A stretch of DNA of 36,750 bases from Nannocystis pusilla. GTDB taxonomy: Bacteria; Myxococcota_A; Polyangia; Nannocystales; Nannocystaceae. The translations under genes were made by a program, and so were the position numbers. Below the pieces are notes generated by a model. It was not told the origin of the DNA. It made no database searches and worked only from the letters and a program-made list of their open reading frames with translations. Shown in pieces: positions 8,591-16,693 of this stretch (its first letter is position 1; each line of letters starts with the position of its first letter). The stretch is from the NCBI RefSeq assembly GCF_020073745.1, contig NZ_JAIRAU010000061.1, forward strand, positions 1 to 36,750. The letters are read 5' to 3'.

Positions 8591-10888
8591 TCAGGGCTTG
8601 CGCAGCCGCGCAAACGGCTGATTGCTGAAGCTCTGCTGGCGCTGCGGCGGCTCCGAGGGCCTCGGCCCCCTGCCCTTGTTCATCGGCGTGCGTTCCTGCA
8701 CCTTGGCCGGCGTCGCCGCTCCGCGCGGCGCGTCCGACTTGGCCGTCAGCGCGATCCGCTTGCGCTCCAAATCGACCTCGAGCACCCGCACCTTCAGCCG
8801 ATCGCCGGCCTTCACCACCTCGTGCGGGTCCTTCACGAAGCGATCGGCCAGCTGCGAGATGTGGACGAGCCCGTCCTGGTGGACGCCGACGTCGACGAAG
8901 GCGCCGAACGCCGTCACGTTGGTGACCACGCCCTCGAGCGTCATGCCGACCTTGAGGTCGTTCATGGTCGTCACGTCGGCGCGGAACTTCGGCGGGTCGA
9001 ACCGGTCGCGCGGGTCCCGGCCCGGCTTGCCGAGCTCGGCGACGATGTCCCGCAGCGTCGGCTCGCCGACGGTCGCGCTGGCGTAGCGCGCCACCGGGAT
9101 CTTGGCCGCCAGCGCCGCGTCGCCGACCAGCTTGGCCAGCGGCACGCCGAGGTCGGCCGCGATCGCCTCGACCAGCGGGTAGCGCTCGGGGTGCACCGCC
9201 GACGCGTCGAGCGGGTGCTCGCCGCCGCGGATCCGCAGGAAGCCCGCCGCCTGCTCGAACGTCTTCGGCCCCAGCCCCGGCACCGCCAGCAGCGCCTGCC
9301 GGCTGGCGAACGCCCCGTTGCGCGCCCGGTGCTCGACCACGCTCTTGGCCACCGTCGGCTTCAGCCCGGCCACGCGCGCCAGCAGCGGCGCGCTCGCGGT
9401 GTTGAGATCGACGCCGACCCCGTTGACGCAGCTCTCGACCACCTGATCGAGCTTCTTCGCCAGCAGCGGCTGGAACACGTCGTGCTGGTACTGGCCGACG
9501 CCGATCGCCTTCGGATCGATCTTCACCAGCTCGGCCAGCGGATCCTGCAGCCGCCGCGCGATCGAGACGGCGCCGCGGATCGTGACGTCGAGGTCGGGCA
9601 GCTCCTCGCGCGCGACCTCGGAGGCGCTGTAGACGCTCGCGCCGGCCTCGCTGACCGGCACCACGAGGATGTCCTTCAGGCCAGCCGACGCCAGCGCCGC
9701 GCGCACGAACGCCTCGGCCTCGCGCCCGCCGGTGCCGTTGCCGACGGCGATCGCGTCGGGCTTGTGCGCGCGCACGAACGCCACCAGCTCGGTCTCGGCG
9801 CGCGCGGCCGCGGCCGCGCCCTGGCTGGTGTAGAGCGTCGCCTGACCGAGGTAGGTCCCGGTCTCGTCGAGCGCCGCGCACTTGCAGCCGGTGCGCAGCC
9901 CGGGGTCGACGCCGATGACCCGCCGCCCGCCGAACGGGGCCGCCAGCAGCAGCGCGCGCAGGTTGTCGCCGAACACCTGCACCGCCTCGCGGTCGGCCTT
10001 CATCTTCAGCTCGATGCGCACGTCGGTCTCGATGGTCGGCGCCAGCAGGCGCACGAACGCGTCGCGCACCGCCGCCACCATCTCCGCGTGGAACGGCGTG
10101 CCCTGGCGCGCCTTGGCCAGCGCCTCGATCCGCGGCGTCATCGCCTCCGCGGCCACGCCGATCTTCACCCGCAGCACGCCCTCCTGCTCGCCGCGGCGGA
10201 CCGCGAGGAATCGGTGCGACGGCATGTTGGCCGCCGGCTCCTCGTGGTCGTAGTACTGCTCGAACTTGGTCGGCTGCCCGGCCTTGTCTGCCATCACCTC
10301 GGAGCGCACCGTGCCCTCCTTGGCGAACGCCTCGCGGACCATCGCCCGCACCTCGGGCGACTCGGCCACGACCTCGGCGACGATGTCGCGCGCGCCCGCC
10401 AGCGCGGCCTTGACGTCGGGCACCTCGAGCTCCGCCTTGACGAACTTGACCGCCTCGGCCTGCGGATCGCCGTCGTCCGGCTGCGCGAGGATCCGGTCGG
10501 CCAGCGGCTGCAGCCCGCGCTCGCGCGCCACCATGGCCCGCGTGCGCCGCTTCGGCTTGAACGGCAGGTACAGATCCTCGAGCGCCGCCTTGGTGTCGCA
10601 CGCGAGGATCTTGGCCCGCAGCTCGTCGGTCAGGAGCCCCTGCGCCGCGATCGTGTCGAGCACCGCGCGCCGGCGATCCTCGAGCTCGAGCACGTAGGTG
10701 CGGCGCTCCTCGATCGCCCGGATCTGGACCTCGTCGAGCCCGCCGGTGGCCTCCTTGCGGTAGCGGGCGATGAACGGCACCGTCGCCCCCTCGGCGAGCA
10801 GGCGGACCACCGCAGCGACGCCCCGTTCGGGCAGCTGCAGGTCACGGGCGAGCACGGGGACGGGATCGAATTCGGCCGGGGTGGTCAT
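8591..10888 (-). CDS. tex: Tex-family RNA-binding transcription accessory protein
   Basis: 765 aa, typical for Tex. The N-terminal Tex helical region carries the signature GATVPFIARYRKE (about residues 33-45) and LPFKPKRRTRA. Then come a YqgF/RNase H-like domain (RVIGVDPGLRTGCKCAALDE), helix-hairpin-helix repeats (LNTASAPLLARVAGLKPTVA and LLAVPGLGPKTFEQAAGFL), and a C-terminal S1 domain (GMTLEGVVTNVTAFGAFVDV, DGLVHISQLADRFV) ending in a basic, Gln/Pro-rich tail. Tex binds nucleic acid, associates with transcription complexes and is broadly conserved. The start at ATG 10888 (MTTPAEF) fits the family N-terminus; upstream in-frame sequence is Gly/Arg-rich and unlike Tex. It lies downstream of pheT on the same strand but is separated by 311 nt with two hairpins, so it is probably a separate unit. 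Confidence 0.95.
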   Translation of the reverse strand: MTTPAEFDPVPVLARDLQLPERGVAAVVRLLAEGATVPFIARYRKEATGGLDEVQIRAIEERRTYVLELEDRRRAVLDTIAAQGLLTDELRAKILACDTKAALEDLYLPFKPKRRTRAMVARERGLQPLADRILAQPDDGDPQAEAVKFVKAELEVPDVKAALAGARDIVAEVVAESPEVRAMVREAFAKEGTVRSEVMADKAGQPTKFEQYYDHEEPAANMPSHRFLAVRRGEQEGVLRVKIGVAAEAMTPRIEALAKARQGTPFHAEMVAAVRDAFVRLLAPTIETDVRIELKMKADREAVQVFGDNLRALLLAAPFGGRRVIGVDPGLRTGCKCAALDETGTYLGQATLYTSQGAAAAARAETELVAFVRAHKPDAIAVGNGTGGREAEAFVRAALASAGLKDILVVPVSEAGASVYSASEVAREELPDLDVTIRGAVSIARRLQDPLAELVKIDPKAIGVGQYQHDVFQPLLAKKLDQVVESCVNGVGVDLNTASAPLLARVAGLKPTVAKSVVEHRARNGAFASRQALLAVPGLGPKTFEQAAGFLRIRGGEHPLDASAVHPERYPLVEAIAADLGVPLAKLVGDAALAAKIPVARYASATVGEPTLRDIVAELGKPGRDPRDRFDPPKFRADVTTMNDLKVGMTLEGVVTNVTAFGAFVDVGVHQDGLVHISQLADRFVKDPHEVVKAGDRLKVRVLEVDLERKRIALTAKSDAPRGAATPAKVQERTPMNKGRGPRPSEPPQRQQSFSNQPFARLRKP

Positions 10889-11118
10889 CGCGGAGCCGGG
10901 AAGCTGGCACACCGGGCTGGTCGTGTCGACCCCCGCCGTCGACGCGCCGACGATCTCCTCACCGGGCTCTCGCGGCCCGCCCGTGGCACCGACGACGCCA
11001 AAGATCTCGCCGGCGTGATCTCGACGACCGCGCCGAGCGCCGCGGACCACCACGAGCGCCGATTGCAGGTCACGCGGATCCCGGAGCGGACCGGCGCGCG
11101 CACCAAGCCTTTCGAACA

Positions 11119-11132
11119 TGTCCTCTCCGACA
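11119..11132. repeat. TGTCC-N4-GGACA palindrome, one mismatch
   Basis: TGTCC TCTC CGACA. The longer symmetric stem is AACATGTC/GACATGTT (11115-11122 and 11129-11136). It lies about 65 nt past the pheT stop. Confidence 0.65.
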
Positions 11133-11156
11133 TGTTACCGGCCGGCGCGACCGACT

Positions 11157-11180
11157 CGACCTGCCCTTTCGAGCAGGTCG
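11157..11180 (-). terminator. Hairpin just downstream of pheT, divergent relative of the palindrome family
   Basis: CGACCTGC/GCAGGTCG, a perfect 8-bp stem with an 8-nt loop, beginning 20 nt past the pheT stop. Its core TGCCC TTTC GAGCA differs from TGTCC-N4-GGACA at two positions. There is no U-tract. Confidence 0.5.
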
Positions 11181-11199
11181 AGCGTCCCCGTCCCTGCCC

Positions 11200-13767
11200 T
11201 CAGCGCGGGCGCACCGTCGGCGCGTCGACGCGGAGCGCCTCGCACGCCGCGGCGACGATCGCCGTGTGCAGCGCCTGCGCCTCGTCGTCGGTGACCGAGC
11301 GCTGCTCGGCCGCGTAATGCAGGCGGAGCAGCAGCGCGCGATGGCCCGCGGGCACGCCGGCGCCGCGGTAGTCCTCGAGCACCTCGATCGCGGGCTCGCC
11401 GAACGAGTCGGCGGCCAGCCGCACCTCGCCCGCGGCGCCGGGCGCAATCTTGCCCTCGGCGAAGCCGACGGACTGCGCGGCCTGCAGCTCGACGTGCTCC
11501 TGGGCGGTGCATGTGATCGCCGCCCGGGTCAGCGCCGCGACCACGCGCGCCGCGCTCAGCGTCACCGGGATCTCGAGCGAGAGATCGCGGGCCGTCGACG
11601 GGAAGCGCGGCAGGTCGCGCGCCTTGGCCGTCACGCGCGCCGGCAGCGCCTCGACCGCGATCTCGGCGTAGTACACGCGTGTCCCTTCGGGCAGGTCCCA
11701 CGCGCGGATCAGGTCGGGGTGGACCTCGCCGGCCTCGCCGACGATCGCGTCGCCGACGGCCAGCGCCGCCTGCACGCCGGGGTGGAGGTGCGCCGCCGGC
11801 GTCGGCGGATCGACCGGCCGCGCCCGCAGGCCCACGCGCGCCAGCGCCTGCACGGCCGCGCCGGTGATCTCGCGCGCCTGGACGCCGCCCTTCGCGCCGC
11901 CGTAGATCAGCGCCGCCGCGATCGCCCGCTCGAGCGGCAGCAGGGCGTCGATCGCCGCCGTCGGCCCGTCCTTTAGGACATGTCGCTCGGGCCAGGCATA
12001 GATCCGGCCGACCTCGAACAGGCGGACCGGGCGGGTGTGACGGGCGACGTTGTGCGCCAACGCGTCGAGCAGCCCGGGCAGCATGTGCGTGCGCATCACC
12101 CCCGCCGCGCGCATCGGGTTCTCCACCCGCACGCGCCGCTCCGGCGGCACGGCGAAGAACTCGACCTTGTTCTCGGCGACGAACGCCATCGCCACGTGCT
12201 CGTGGAGGCCGGCGTCGCGCAGGCCCTCGGCCAGGCGGTCGCCGAGCTCGGTCACCGGGTCGCTGTGGGCCGCCGCGCGGGCCGCCTGCGGCACCGTGAG
12301 CCGCGCCGGCACCTTGTCGAGGCCGTAGAAGCGCATCAGCTCCTCGATCAGATCGACCTCGCGGCGGAGGTCGGGGCGGTGGGTCGGGGCCACGCACGTC
12401 CACACCTCGGGGCTGTCCTCTCGGACCTGTACTTCGAGACCGGCGAGCACCGCCCGCGCCGTGCTCACCGGGACCTCGACCCCGAGCAGCGCAGCCACCC
12501 GCGGCAGCCGCAGCGCGATCGTCGGCGCCGGCGGACGCTCGCCCGGCGCGTCGGTCCACGCGGTGCAGCGCCCGCCAGCCAGCTCGAGCAGCAGCTCGAG
12601 CGCGCGCAGGGCCGCCCGCTCGAGCCCGACCCCGTGGTCGACGCCGCGCTCGAAGCGGTAGCTCGAGTCGGTCGCGTAGCCGTGCCTGCGGGCCGTCGCG
12701 CGGATCCCCGCCGGCGCGAACCAGGCCGCCTCGAGCAGCAGGTTGTGCGTGCCGGCGTGCACCATCGAGTGCGCCCCGCCCATCACCCCCGCCAGCGCCT
12801 GCGGCGCGCTCGCGTCGGCGATCACCAGGTCCTCGGCGGTGAGCAGCTTCTGCGTCCCGTCGAGCGTCGTCATCGGCTCGTCGCGCTCGGCCCGCCGGAC
12901 GACCACCCGGCCCTCGGCCAGGCGATCGCGGTCGAACGCGTGCAGCGGCTGGCCGCACTCCATCAGCACGAAGTTGGTCACGTCGACGACGTTGCTGATC
13001 GCGCGCAGGCCGAGCCGGTGCAGCCGGACCCGCATCCACAGCGGGGATGGCTGTACGGACATGCCCTCGAGGACATACCCGAGGTAGCGCCCGCAGCGGT
13101 CCGGCGCGGCGATGCTCACCAGCCCCGGGGCGTCCGGGGCGTCCGGCCGGCGCACCGCCGGCGGGCGCAGCGGCAGCCCGAGCTTGGTCGCTACGTCGCG
13201 GGCGACGCCGAGGTGCCCGAGCGCGTCGGGGCGGTTCGGCGTGATCCCGAGCTCGAGGATCGTGTCGACGATCCCGGGCACGCGATCGACCAGGCGCTCG
13301 CCGGCGCGCCACGACTCCGGCAGCACGAGGATCCCGCCGTCGTCGGCGCCGATCTCGAGCTCGGCCTCGGAGCAGATCATCCCGTGCGAGGCCACGCCGC
13401 GCAGCTCGCGGGCGGCGATCGCCAGCCCGCCCGGCAGCACCGCGCCGACCGGGGCGAACGCCACCTTGCCGCCGATCGCCGGCAGGTTGCTGGCGCCGCA
13501 CACGACCTGGACGACGCCTGTCCCATCGAACAGCTCGACGACGGTCAGCTTGTCGGCCTGCGGGTGCGGCGACTTGCCGCGGATCTCGCCGACCACGATC
13601 GAGCGCACGGCCTCGCCGACGGCCTGCACGGCCTCGACCTCGAGGCCGAGGCCGGTCAGCAGGCGGGTCCACGCCGCCGCCTTGCCCTCGGCCGACCACG
13701 CCGCGAGCGCCGCATCGAGCGCGCCCTCGACGAACATTTCACTGAGCCAGTGGTGCGAGATCTTCAC
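11200..13767 (-). CDS. pheT: Phenylalanyl-tRNA synthetase beta subunit
   Basis: 855 aa, somewhat longer than the common ~800. With PheS it forms the heterotetramer that charges tRNA-Phe. Visible parts are the N-terminal KISHHWLSEMF; the tRNA-binding EMAP/OB-like domain (RSIVVGEIRGKSPHPQADKL, about residues 50-160); the B3/B4 editing region with RAISNVVDVTNFVLMECGQP and LHAFDRDRLAEGRVVVRRA; B5 (LRREVDLIEELMRFYGLDKV); and the C-terminal ferredoxin-like anticodon domain (FPSTARDLSLEIPV, EDYRGAGVPAGHRALLLRL). The start is GTG at 13767, overlapping the pheS stop by 4 nt (GTGA), so translation is probably coupled. Four TGTCC-N4-GGACA palindromes lie inside the gene, each at a cluster of codons that are rare here. 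Confidence 0.95.
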   Translation of the reverse strand: MKISHHWLSEMFVEGALDAALAAWSAEGKAAAWTRLLTGLGLEVEAVQAVGEAVRSIVVGEIRGKSPHPQADKLTVVELFDGTGVVQVVCGASNLPAIGGKVAFAPVGAVLPGGLAIAARELRGVASHGMICSEAELEIGADDGGILVLPESWRAGERLVDRVPGIVDTILELGITPNRPDALGHLGVARDVATKLGLPLRPPAVRRPDAPDAPGLVSIAAPDRCGRYLGYVLEGMSVQPSPLWMRVRLHRLGLRAISNVVDVTNFVLMECGQPLHAFDRDRLAEGRVVVRRAERDEPMTTLDGTQKLLTAEDLVIADASAPQALAGVMGGAHSMVHAGTHNLLLEAAWFAPAGIRATARRHGYATDSSYRFERGVDHGVGLERAALRALELLLELAGGRCTAWTDAPGERPPAPTIALRLPRVAALLGVEVPVSTARAVLAGLEVQVREDSPEVWTCVAPTHRPDLRREVDLIEELMRFYGLDKVPARLTVPQAARAAAHSDPVTELGDRLAEGLRDAGLHEHVAMAFVAENKVEFFAVPPERRVRVENPMRAAGVMRTHMLPGLLDALAHNVARHTRPVRLFEVGRIYAWPERHVLKDGPTAAIDALLPLERAIAAALIYGGAKGGVQAREITGAAVQALARVGLRARPVDPPTPAAHLHPGVQAALAVGDAIVGEAGEVHPDLIRAWDLPEGTRVYYAEIAVEALPARVTAKARDLPRFPSTARDLSLEIPVTLSAARVVAALTRAAITCTAQEHVELQAAQSVGFAEGKIAPGAAGEVRLAADSFGEPAIEVLEDYRGAGVPAGHRALLLRLHYAAEQRSVTDDEAQALHTAIVAAACEALRVDAPTVRPR
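11680..11693. repeat. Palindrome copy inside pheT, one mismatch
   Basis: TGTCC CTTC GGGCA. On the pheT strand the codons here are CTG CCC GAA GGG ACA (L-P-E-G-T); GAA, GGG and ACA are minority codons in this DNA. Confidence 0.5.
11967..11980. repeat. Palindrome copy inside pheT, one mismatch
   Basis: CGTCC TTTA GGACA, followed by TGTC. pheT reads CGA CAT GTC CTA AAG GAC (R-H-V-L-K-D) here, using the rare codons CGA, CAT and CTA in a segment that looks variable. Confidence 0.5.
12414..12427. repeat. Palindrome copy inside pheT, one mismatch
   Basis: TGTCC TCTC GGACC. The pheT codons are GAA GTA CAG GTC CGA GAG GAC (E-V-Q-V-R-E-D); GAA, GTA and CGA are rare here. Confidence 0.5.
13062..13075. 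repeat. Palindrome copy inside pheT, one mismatch
   Basis: TGCCC TCGA GGACA, next to a TGTAC-GGACA-like stretch. The pheT codons TAT GTC CTC GAG GGC ATG TCC GTA lie just before the conserved PSPLWMR segment. Confidence 0.45.
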
Positions 13768-14843
13768 GGGAACTGCTCCAAGAAGCGGACATCGCCCTCG
13801 AACATGTGACGCAGGTGCGGGACCGCGTGCTGCGACATCGTCATGCGATCGACGCCGAAGCCGAACGCCCAGCCGGTGTAGACCTCGGGGTCGATCCCGC
13901 AGGCCTCGAACACCGCCGGGTGGACCATGCCGCAGCCGCCGATCTCGATGTAACCTGTCCTCTTGCACAGGTTGCAGCCGTCGCCGCCGCAGAACGGGCA
14001 GCCGATGTCGAACTCGGCCCCGGGCTCGACGAACGGGAAGAAGCTGGGCCGGAAGCGGACGTCGAGGCGCCGGCCGTAGAAGTCGCGGGTGAAGTCCATC
14101 AGCGTGGCCTTGAGGTCGGCCATCGTCACCCCGCGGTCGACGTAGAGGCCCTCGATCTGGTGGAACATCGGGCTGTGGGTCGCGTCGTCGTCGCAGCGGA
14201 AGGTCGTGCCGAGCGCGACGATCCGGATCGGCGGCTTCTGGCTCAGCATCGTCCGCACCTGCACCGGCGACGTGTGCGTGCGCAGCACCAGCTCACCGGC
14301 GCGCAGGCGCATCGCCGCGTCGTTGTCGGAGCCGTCGTCGAAGCCGGGGTGGCGGTGCGGGCGGATGAAGAACGTGTCCGCCATGTCGCGCGCCGGGTGG
14401 TCCTGCGGCACGTTGAGATCGTCGAAGTTGTACTTGCTGTGCTCGACGTGCGGGCCGACGGCCAGCGAGAAGCCGAGCCGCTGGAAGCTCTCGCTGAGCC
14501 GCCGGCGCGTCTGCGACAGCGGGTGCAGCGTGCCTGCGGGCGGGCGCAGCGGCGGCAGCGTCAGGTCGTCGACGCGCGCGAGGTCGAGGCGGCGCGCCTG
14601 GTCTTTGAGATAGGTGCGGCGCGCCTCGAGCTCGGCCTCGATGGCGTCGCGGACCCGGTTCCACTCGGCGCCGAAGCCCTTGCGCGCCTCGGGCGGGAGC
14701 TTGCCCATCTCGCCGCGGAGCTGGGTGACGGCGCCCTTCTTGCCGAGATAGGCGACCTGGAGCTCGTAGAGCGCGGCCTCCGAGTCGACGCGGGCGAGCG
14801 CCTCCTGGAAGGCCGCGAGCTGCGTGGCCAAACGTGCTGGCAT
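13764..14843 (-). CDS. pheS: Phenylalanyl-tRNA synthetase alpha subunit
   Basis: 359 aa. It is the catalytic subunit that activates phenylalanine. The N-terminal ~90 residues form the coiled-coil arm (LATQLAAFQEALARVDSEAA, YLGKKGAVTQLRGEMGKLPP). The class II core follows with DHPARDMADTFF, RTHTSPVQVRTM, TFRCDDDATHSPMFHQIEGL (motif 2) and a C-terminal motif-3 region GWAFGFGVDRMTM. A zinc-ribbon-like insert CPFCGGDGCNLCKRTG precedes YIEIGGCGMVHP, as in many bacterial PheS. The start ATG at 14843 gives the standard arm. It overlaps pheT by 4 nt. A 218-nt gap with inverted repeats separates it from rplT, so pheST may also have its own promoter. Confidence 0.96.
   Translation of the reverse strand: MPARLATQLAAFQEALARVDSEAALYELQVAYLGKKGAVTQLRGEMGKLPPEARKGFGAEWNRVRDAIEAELEARRTYLKDQARRLDLARVDDLTLPPLRPPAGTLHPLSQTRRRLSESFQRLGFSLAVGPHVEHSKYNFDDLNVPQDHPARDMADTFFIRPHRHPGFDDGSDNDAAMRLRAGELVLRTHTSPVQVRTMLSQKPPIRIVALGTTFRCDDDATHSPMFHQIEGLYVDRGVTMADLKATLMDFTRDFYGRRLDVRFRPSFFPFVEPGAEFDIGCPFCGGDGCNLCKRTGYIEIGGCGMVHPAVFEACGIDPEVYTGWAFGFGVDRMTMSQHAVPHLRHMFEGDVRFLEQFP
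13956..13969. repeat. Palindrome copy inside pheS, one mismatch
   Basis: TGTCC TCTT GCACA within a longer perfect AACCTGT/ACAGGTT stem (13952-13973). pheS reads AAC CTG TGC AAG AGG ACA GGT here; AGG, ACA and GGT are rare codons, although the peptide (zinc ribbon CNLCKRTG) is conserved. Confidence 0.5.
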
Positions 14844-15012
14844 GGCGAGGAGTGTGCCACTTTTTCGCCGGAGCTCGCCGCCGCGGTCGTCCGCTTAAAC
14901 GGCGACGAGCCGGCGTGACCGGCTCGAACAGCGTCCGTGGGGCGCGAAGCGCCGGCGACGACGCGGCGCGAGGTCCGGCCCTCGACCTGAATGGTCGTGA
15001 TGAAGTCGCGAC

Positions 15013-15047
15013 TCGGGCCCGACGCGCAACCAGCACGACGGGCCCGA
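15013..15047 (-). terminator. Nine-bp inverted repeat downstream of rplT
   Basis: TCGGGCCCG (15013-15021) against CGGGCCCGA (15039-15047) with a 17-nt loop, 15 nt past the rplT stop. Each arm is itself self-complementary (CGGGCCCG). It could be a terminator or pause between rplT and pheS; it lacks a U-tract. A smaller GGCGC/GCGCC hairpin lies at 14941-14953. Confidence 0.4.
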
Positions 15048-15061
15048 AGACGGAGGTTCCA

Positions 15062-15418
15062 CTACGCGAGCGCGCCGCGAGCCTCGGCGACGACCTTGCC
15101 GAACGCCGCGTTGTCGAACACCGCGAGGTCCGACAGGACCTTGCGATCGAGGACGATCCCGGCCTTGCCGAGCCCCTCGATCAGGCGGCTGTAGCTCAGC
15201 CCGTGCAGGCGAGCGGCGGCGTTGAGGCGGACGATCCACAGCCGCCGCATGACCCGCTTCTGGCCCTTGCGGCTGGTGTACATGTGCATCCACGCGTGAT
15301 GCACGGCCTCGAGGGCCCGGCGGAACATCCGCGAACGGCCGCCACGGAAGCCCTTCGCAGCCTTGAGAATACGATTGCGGCGGCGCCGCGCCTTAAATCC
15401 ACGTTTTGCGCGAGGCAT
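15062..15418 (-). CDS. rplT: 50S ribosomal protein L20
   Basis: 118 aa, the usual L20 length. It has the very basic N-terminus PRAKRGFKARRRRNRILKAA, then GFRGGRSRMFRRALEAVHHA, RKGQKRVMRRLWIVRLNAAA, and the C-terminal YSRLIEGLGKAGIVLDRKVL. L20 binds 23S rRNA early in 50S assembly and in several bacteria represses its own operon. It starts 3 nt after the rpmI stop with GGAAGG upstream, so the two genes are surely co-translated. A chance-like GGTCC-N4-GGACC palindrome lies at 15127-15140 within the KVLSDLA region. Confidence 0.98.
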   Translation of the reverse strand: MPRAKRGFKARRRRNRILKAAKGFRGGRSRMFRRALEAVHHAWMHMYTSRKGQKRVMRRLWIVRLNAAARLHGLSYSRLIEGLGKAGIVLDRKVLSDLAVFDNAAFGKVVAEARGALA

Positions 15419-15421
15419 GGT

Positions 15422-15625
15422 TCAGGTCCTTCCATTCGGAAGCATGATCTCGATCCGCTTCTGGTCGGGCTCGGAGACGATCGTCATGCCCTTGAGCTTG
15501 CGAATGCGGTCGCTGTGCTTCTTCGTGAGGATGTGGTTCTTGTGCGAGTGTTTCCGCTTGGCCTTGCCGGAAGCGGTGAAGCGAAAGCGCTTCTTCGCGC
15601 CGGAGTGGGACTTCATCTTGGGCAT
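15422..15625 (-). CDS. rpmI: 50S ribosomal protein L35
   Basis: 67 aa, standard L35: PKMKSHSGAKKRFRFTASGK, then KRKHSHKNHILTKKHSDRIRKL and the C-terminal MLPNGRT. It is a small 23S rRNA-binding protein. ATG at 15625 is preceded by AAGG about 7 nt upstream. It lies between infC (193-nt leader) and rplT (3-nt gap), the order common to most bacteria. Confidence 0.97.
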   Translation of the reverse strand: MPKMKSHSGAKKRFRFTASGKAKRKHSHKNHILTKKHSDRIRKLKGMTIVSEPDQKRIEIMLPNGRT

Positions 15626-15664
15626 GATGGCGCCTTGTGAGAACGGGGCCGATTCAGGTGCGAA

Positions 15665-15686
15665 GCGCCGTGAAGTATGACGGCGC
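15665..15686 (-). promoter_or_regulatory. Hairpin in the rpmI leader
   Basis: Seven-bp stem GCGCCGT/ACGGCGC with an 8-nt loop, 39 nt upstream of the rpmI start, inside the 193-nt infC-rpmI gap. Leaders at this position carry L20-binding autoregulatory structures in other bacteria; that role here is inference from position only. The gap also holds TAGGGTAT on the minus strand (15722-15729 region), a weak -10 candidate. Confidence 0.3.
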
Positions 15687-15818
15687 GGAGCGCTGTGAAG
15701 CGAGTGAAGGGGGGCTGGAGATACCCTAGCTCGCGCATGGACGCGAGGTCCCGGGCTGGCCCCTGGTTTTGTGTTGACTCACGGATTCGAGCAGGCGGAC
15801 GGCGCCACCCGCTCCGGT

Positions 15819-16532
15819 TCAGTTGGCGGCGTCAGCGTCCGGATCGTCGAGACCGGTCGTGTCGTCGTCGAAGTCGTCGTCGTAACCCTCGTCGTCGTCT
15901 TCCTCGTCAGTCGACGGCGGCGGCGGCGGCGGCGGAGCAGCAGGACGCACGATCGGGCCCTCGGGCGGCTTGGGCTTCACGGTGCCGGGGCGCTGCGGCT
16001 TGGGGGCCAGCACCATGTTCATGCGGTTGCCCTCCATCTGCGCCAGCTGGAGCACCGTGGCGACATCGACGAGCTCCCGGATCACCTTCTCGAGGATCGC
16101 GCGACCGGTCTCGGGATGGGTGATCTCGCGGCCGCGGAACTGGACGACGAGCTTGACCTTGTCGCCTTCGTCCAGGAAGCGGCGGATGTGCCGCGTCTTG
16201 AAGTCGAAGTCGTGGTCGTGGGTCTTCGGGCGGAACTTGACCTCTTTGAGCTCCGTCGTCTTCTGGTTCTTCTTCGCCTCGCGATCGCGCTTGGCGGTCT
16301 CGTACTTGAACTTCCCGTAGTCCATGATCTTGCACACGGGAGGGCTGGCCTTCGGGTTGACTTCAACCAACTGAAGGTTCGCCTCCTCCGCGCGCGCCAT
16401 GGCATCCTGGGTGAGCATGATCCCAAGCTGTTCGCCGTTGGCGTCGATCACCCGGACTTCCTTGACGCGGATCCGGCGACCTACGCGATGGGTTTCGACG
16501 CGGGGCTTGGGCTTCTGTTGTCTGCGGCCGAT
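15819..16532 (-). CDS. infC: Translation initiation factor IF-3 with AUC start and acidic C-terminal extension
   Basis: 237 aa. IF3 binds the 30S subunit, keeps it dissociated from 50S and proofreads the start codon. N-domain: RVGRRIRVKEVRVIDANGEQ, then GIMLTQDAM and the linker YGKFKYETAKRDREAKK. C-domain: KEVKFRPKTHDHDFDFKTRH, then FLDEGDKVKLVVQFRGREIT. No ATG/GTG/TTG gives a full N-terminus: GTG at 16451 would remove the conserved VGRRIRVKEVR. The frame runs back to an ATC codon at 16530-16532, with AAGGAG 7 nt upstream. This fits the rare AUU/AUC start used by infC for self-regulation and, from memory, by Myxococcus dsg. After residue ~172 there is a ~65-residue tail, Pro-rich then strongly acidic (DEEDDDEGYDDDFDDD), as in myxobacterial IF3. 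Confidence 0.95.
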   Translation of the reverse strand: MGRRQQKPKPRVETHRVGRRIRVKEVRVIDANGEQLGIMLTQDAMARAEEANLQLVEVNPKASPPVCKIMDYGKFKYETAKRDREAKKNQKTTELKEVKFRPKTHDHDFDFKTRHIRRFLDEGDKVKLVVQFRGREITHPETGRAILEKVIRELVDVATVLQLAQMEGNRMNMVLAPKPQRPGTVKPKPPEGPIVRPAAPPPPPPPSTDEEDDDEGYDDDFDDDTTGLDDPDADAAN

Positions 16533-16539
16533 GGCGGTA

Positions 16540-16545
16540 CTCCTT
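16540..16545 (-). promoter_or_regulatory. Shine-Dalgarno deciding the AUC start of infC
   Basis: AAGGAG on the minus strand, 7 nt before the ATC codon at 16530-16532. It is one of the best ribosome-binding sites in the window and is correctly placed only for that codon. Confidence 0.8.
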
Positions 16546-16660
16546 CAAGAGAAAAGCGGTGAGTGAGGCGAGCTTCGCGCACCTCCCCAGCCGGGGCGCC
16601 ATTTTGTGTGCAATTCTGGACGCGCCGTCAAGCCCCTTCGACGCGAAGCACGCTTCCACC

Positions 16661-16693
16661 CCGAGCTAGCCCCAGCTAGCCCCGGCTAGCCCC
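16661..16693. repeat. Three tandem 10-nt repeats with GCTAGC cores
   Basis: Units CCGAGCTAGC, CCCAGCTAGC and CCCGGCTAGC in exact 10-nt register, followed by CCC. Each contains the palindrome GCTAGC. The array is in the thrS-infC gap, about 130 nt upstream of the infC start. CTAG is generally under-represented in bacterial DNA, so three copies in 33 nt stand out. Confidence 0.7.

Larger units (their letters stand above)
10889..11199. other. Gap between pheT and tex (311 nt)
   Basis: No credible gene is seen. The pheT-proximal third holds the palindromes at 11119-11132 and 11157-11180. The rest is GC-rich and would carry the tex promoter, but I cannot identify -35/-10 boxes. Confidence 0.5.

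Noticed and set aside
9670..9683. TGTCC TTCA GGCCA inside tex
   Set aside because: It has one mismatch to the palindrome family, but the codons (GGC CTG AAG GAC ATC) are all common; a chance match is likely, about one being expected.
15127..15140. GGTCC-N4-GGACC in rplT
   Set aside because: Two mismatches to the family and it encodes the conserved L20 C-terminal sequence; not counted.
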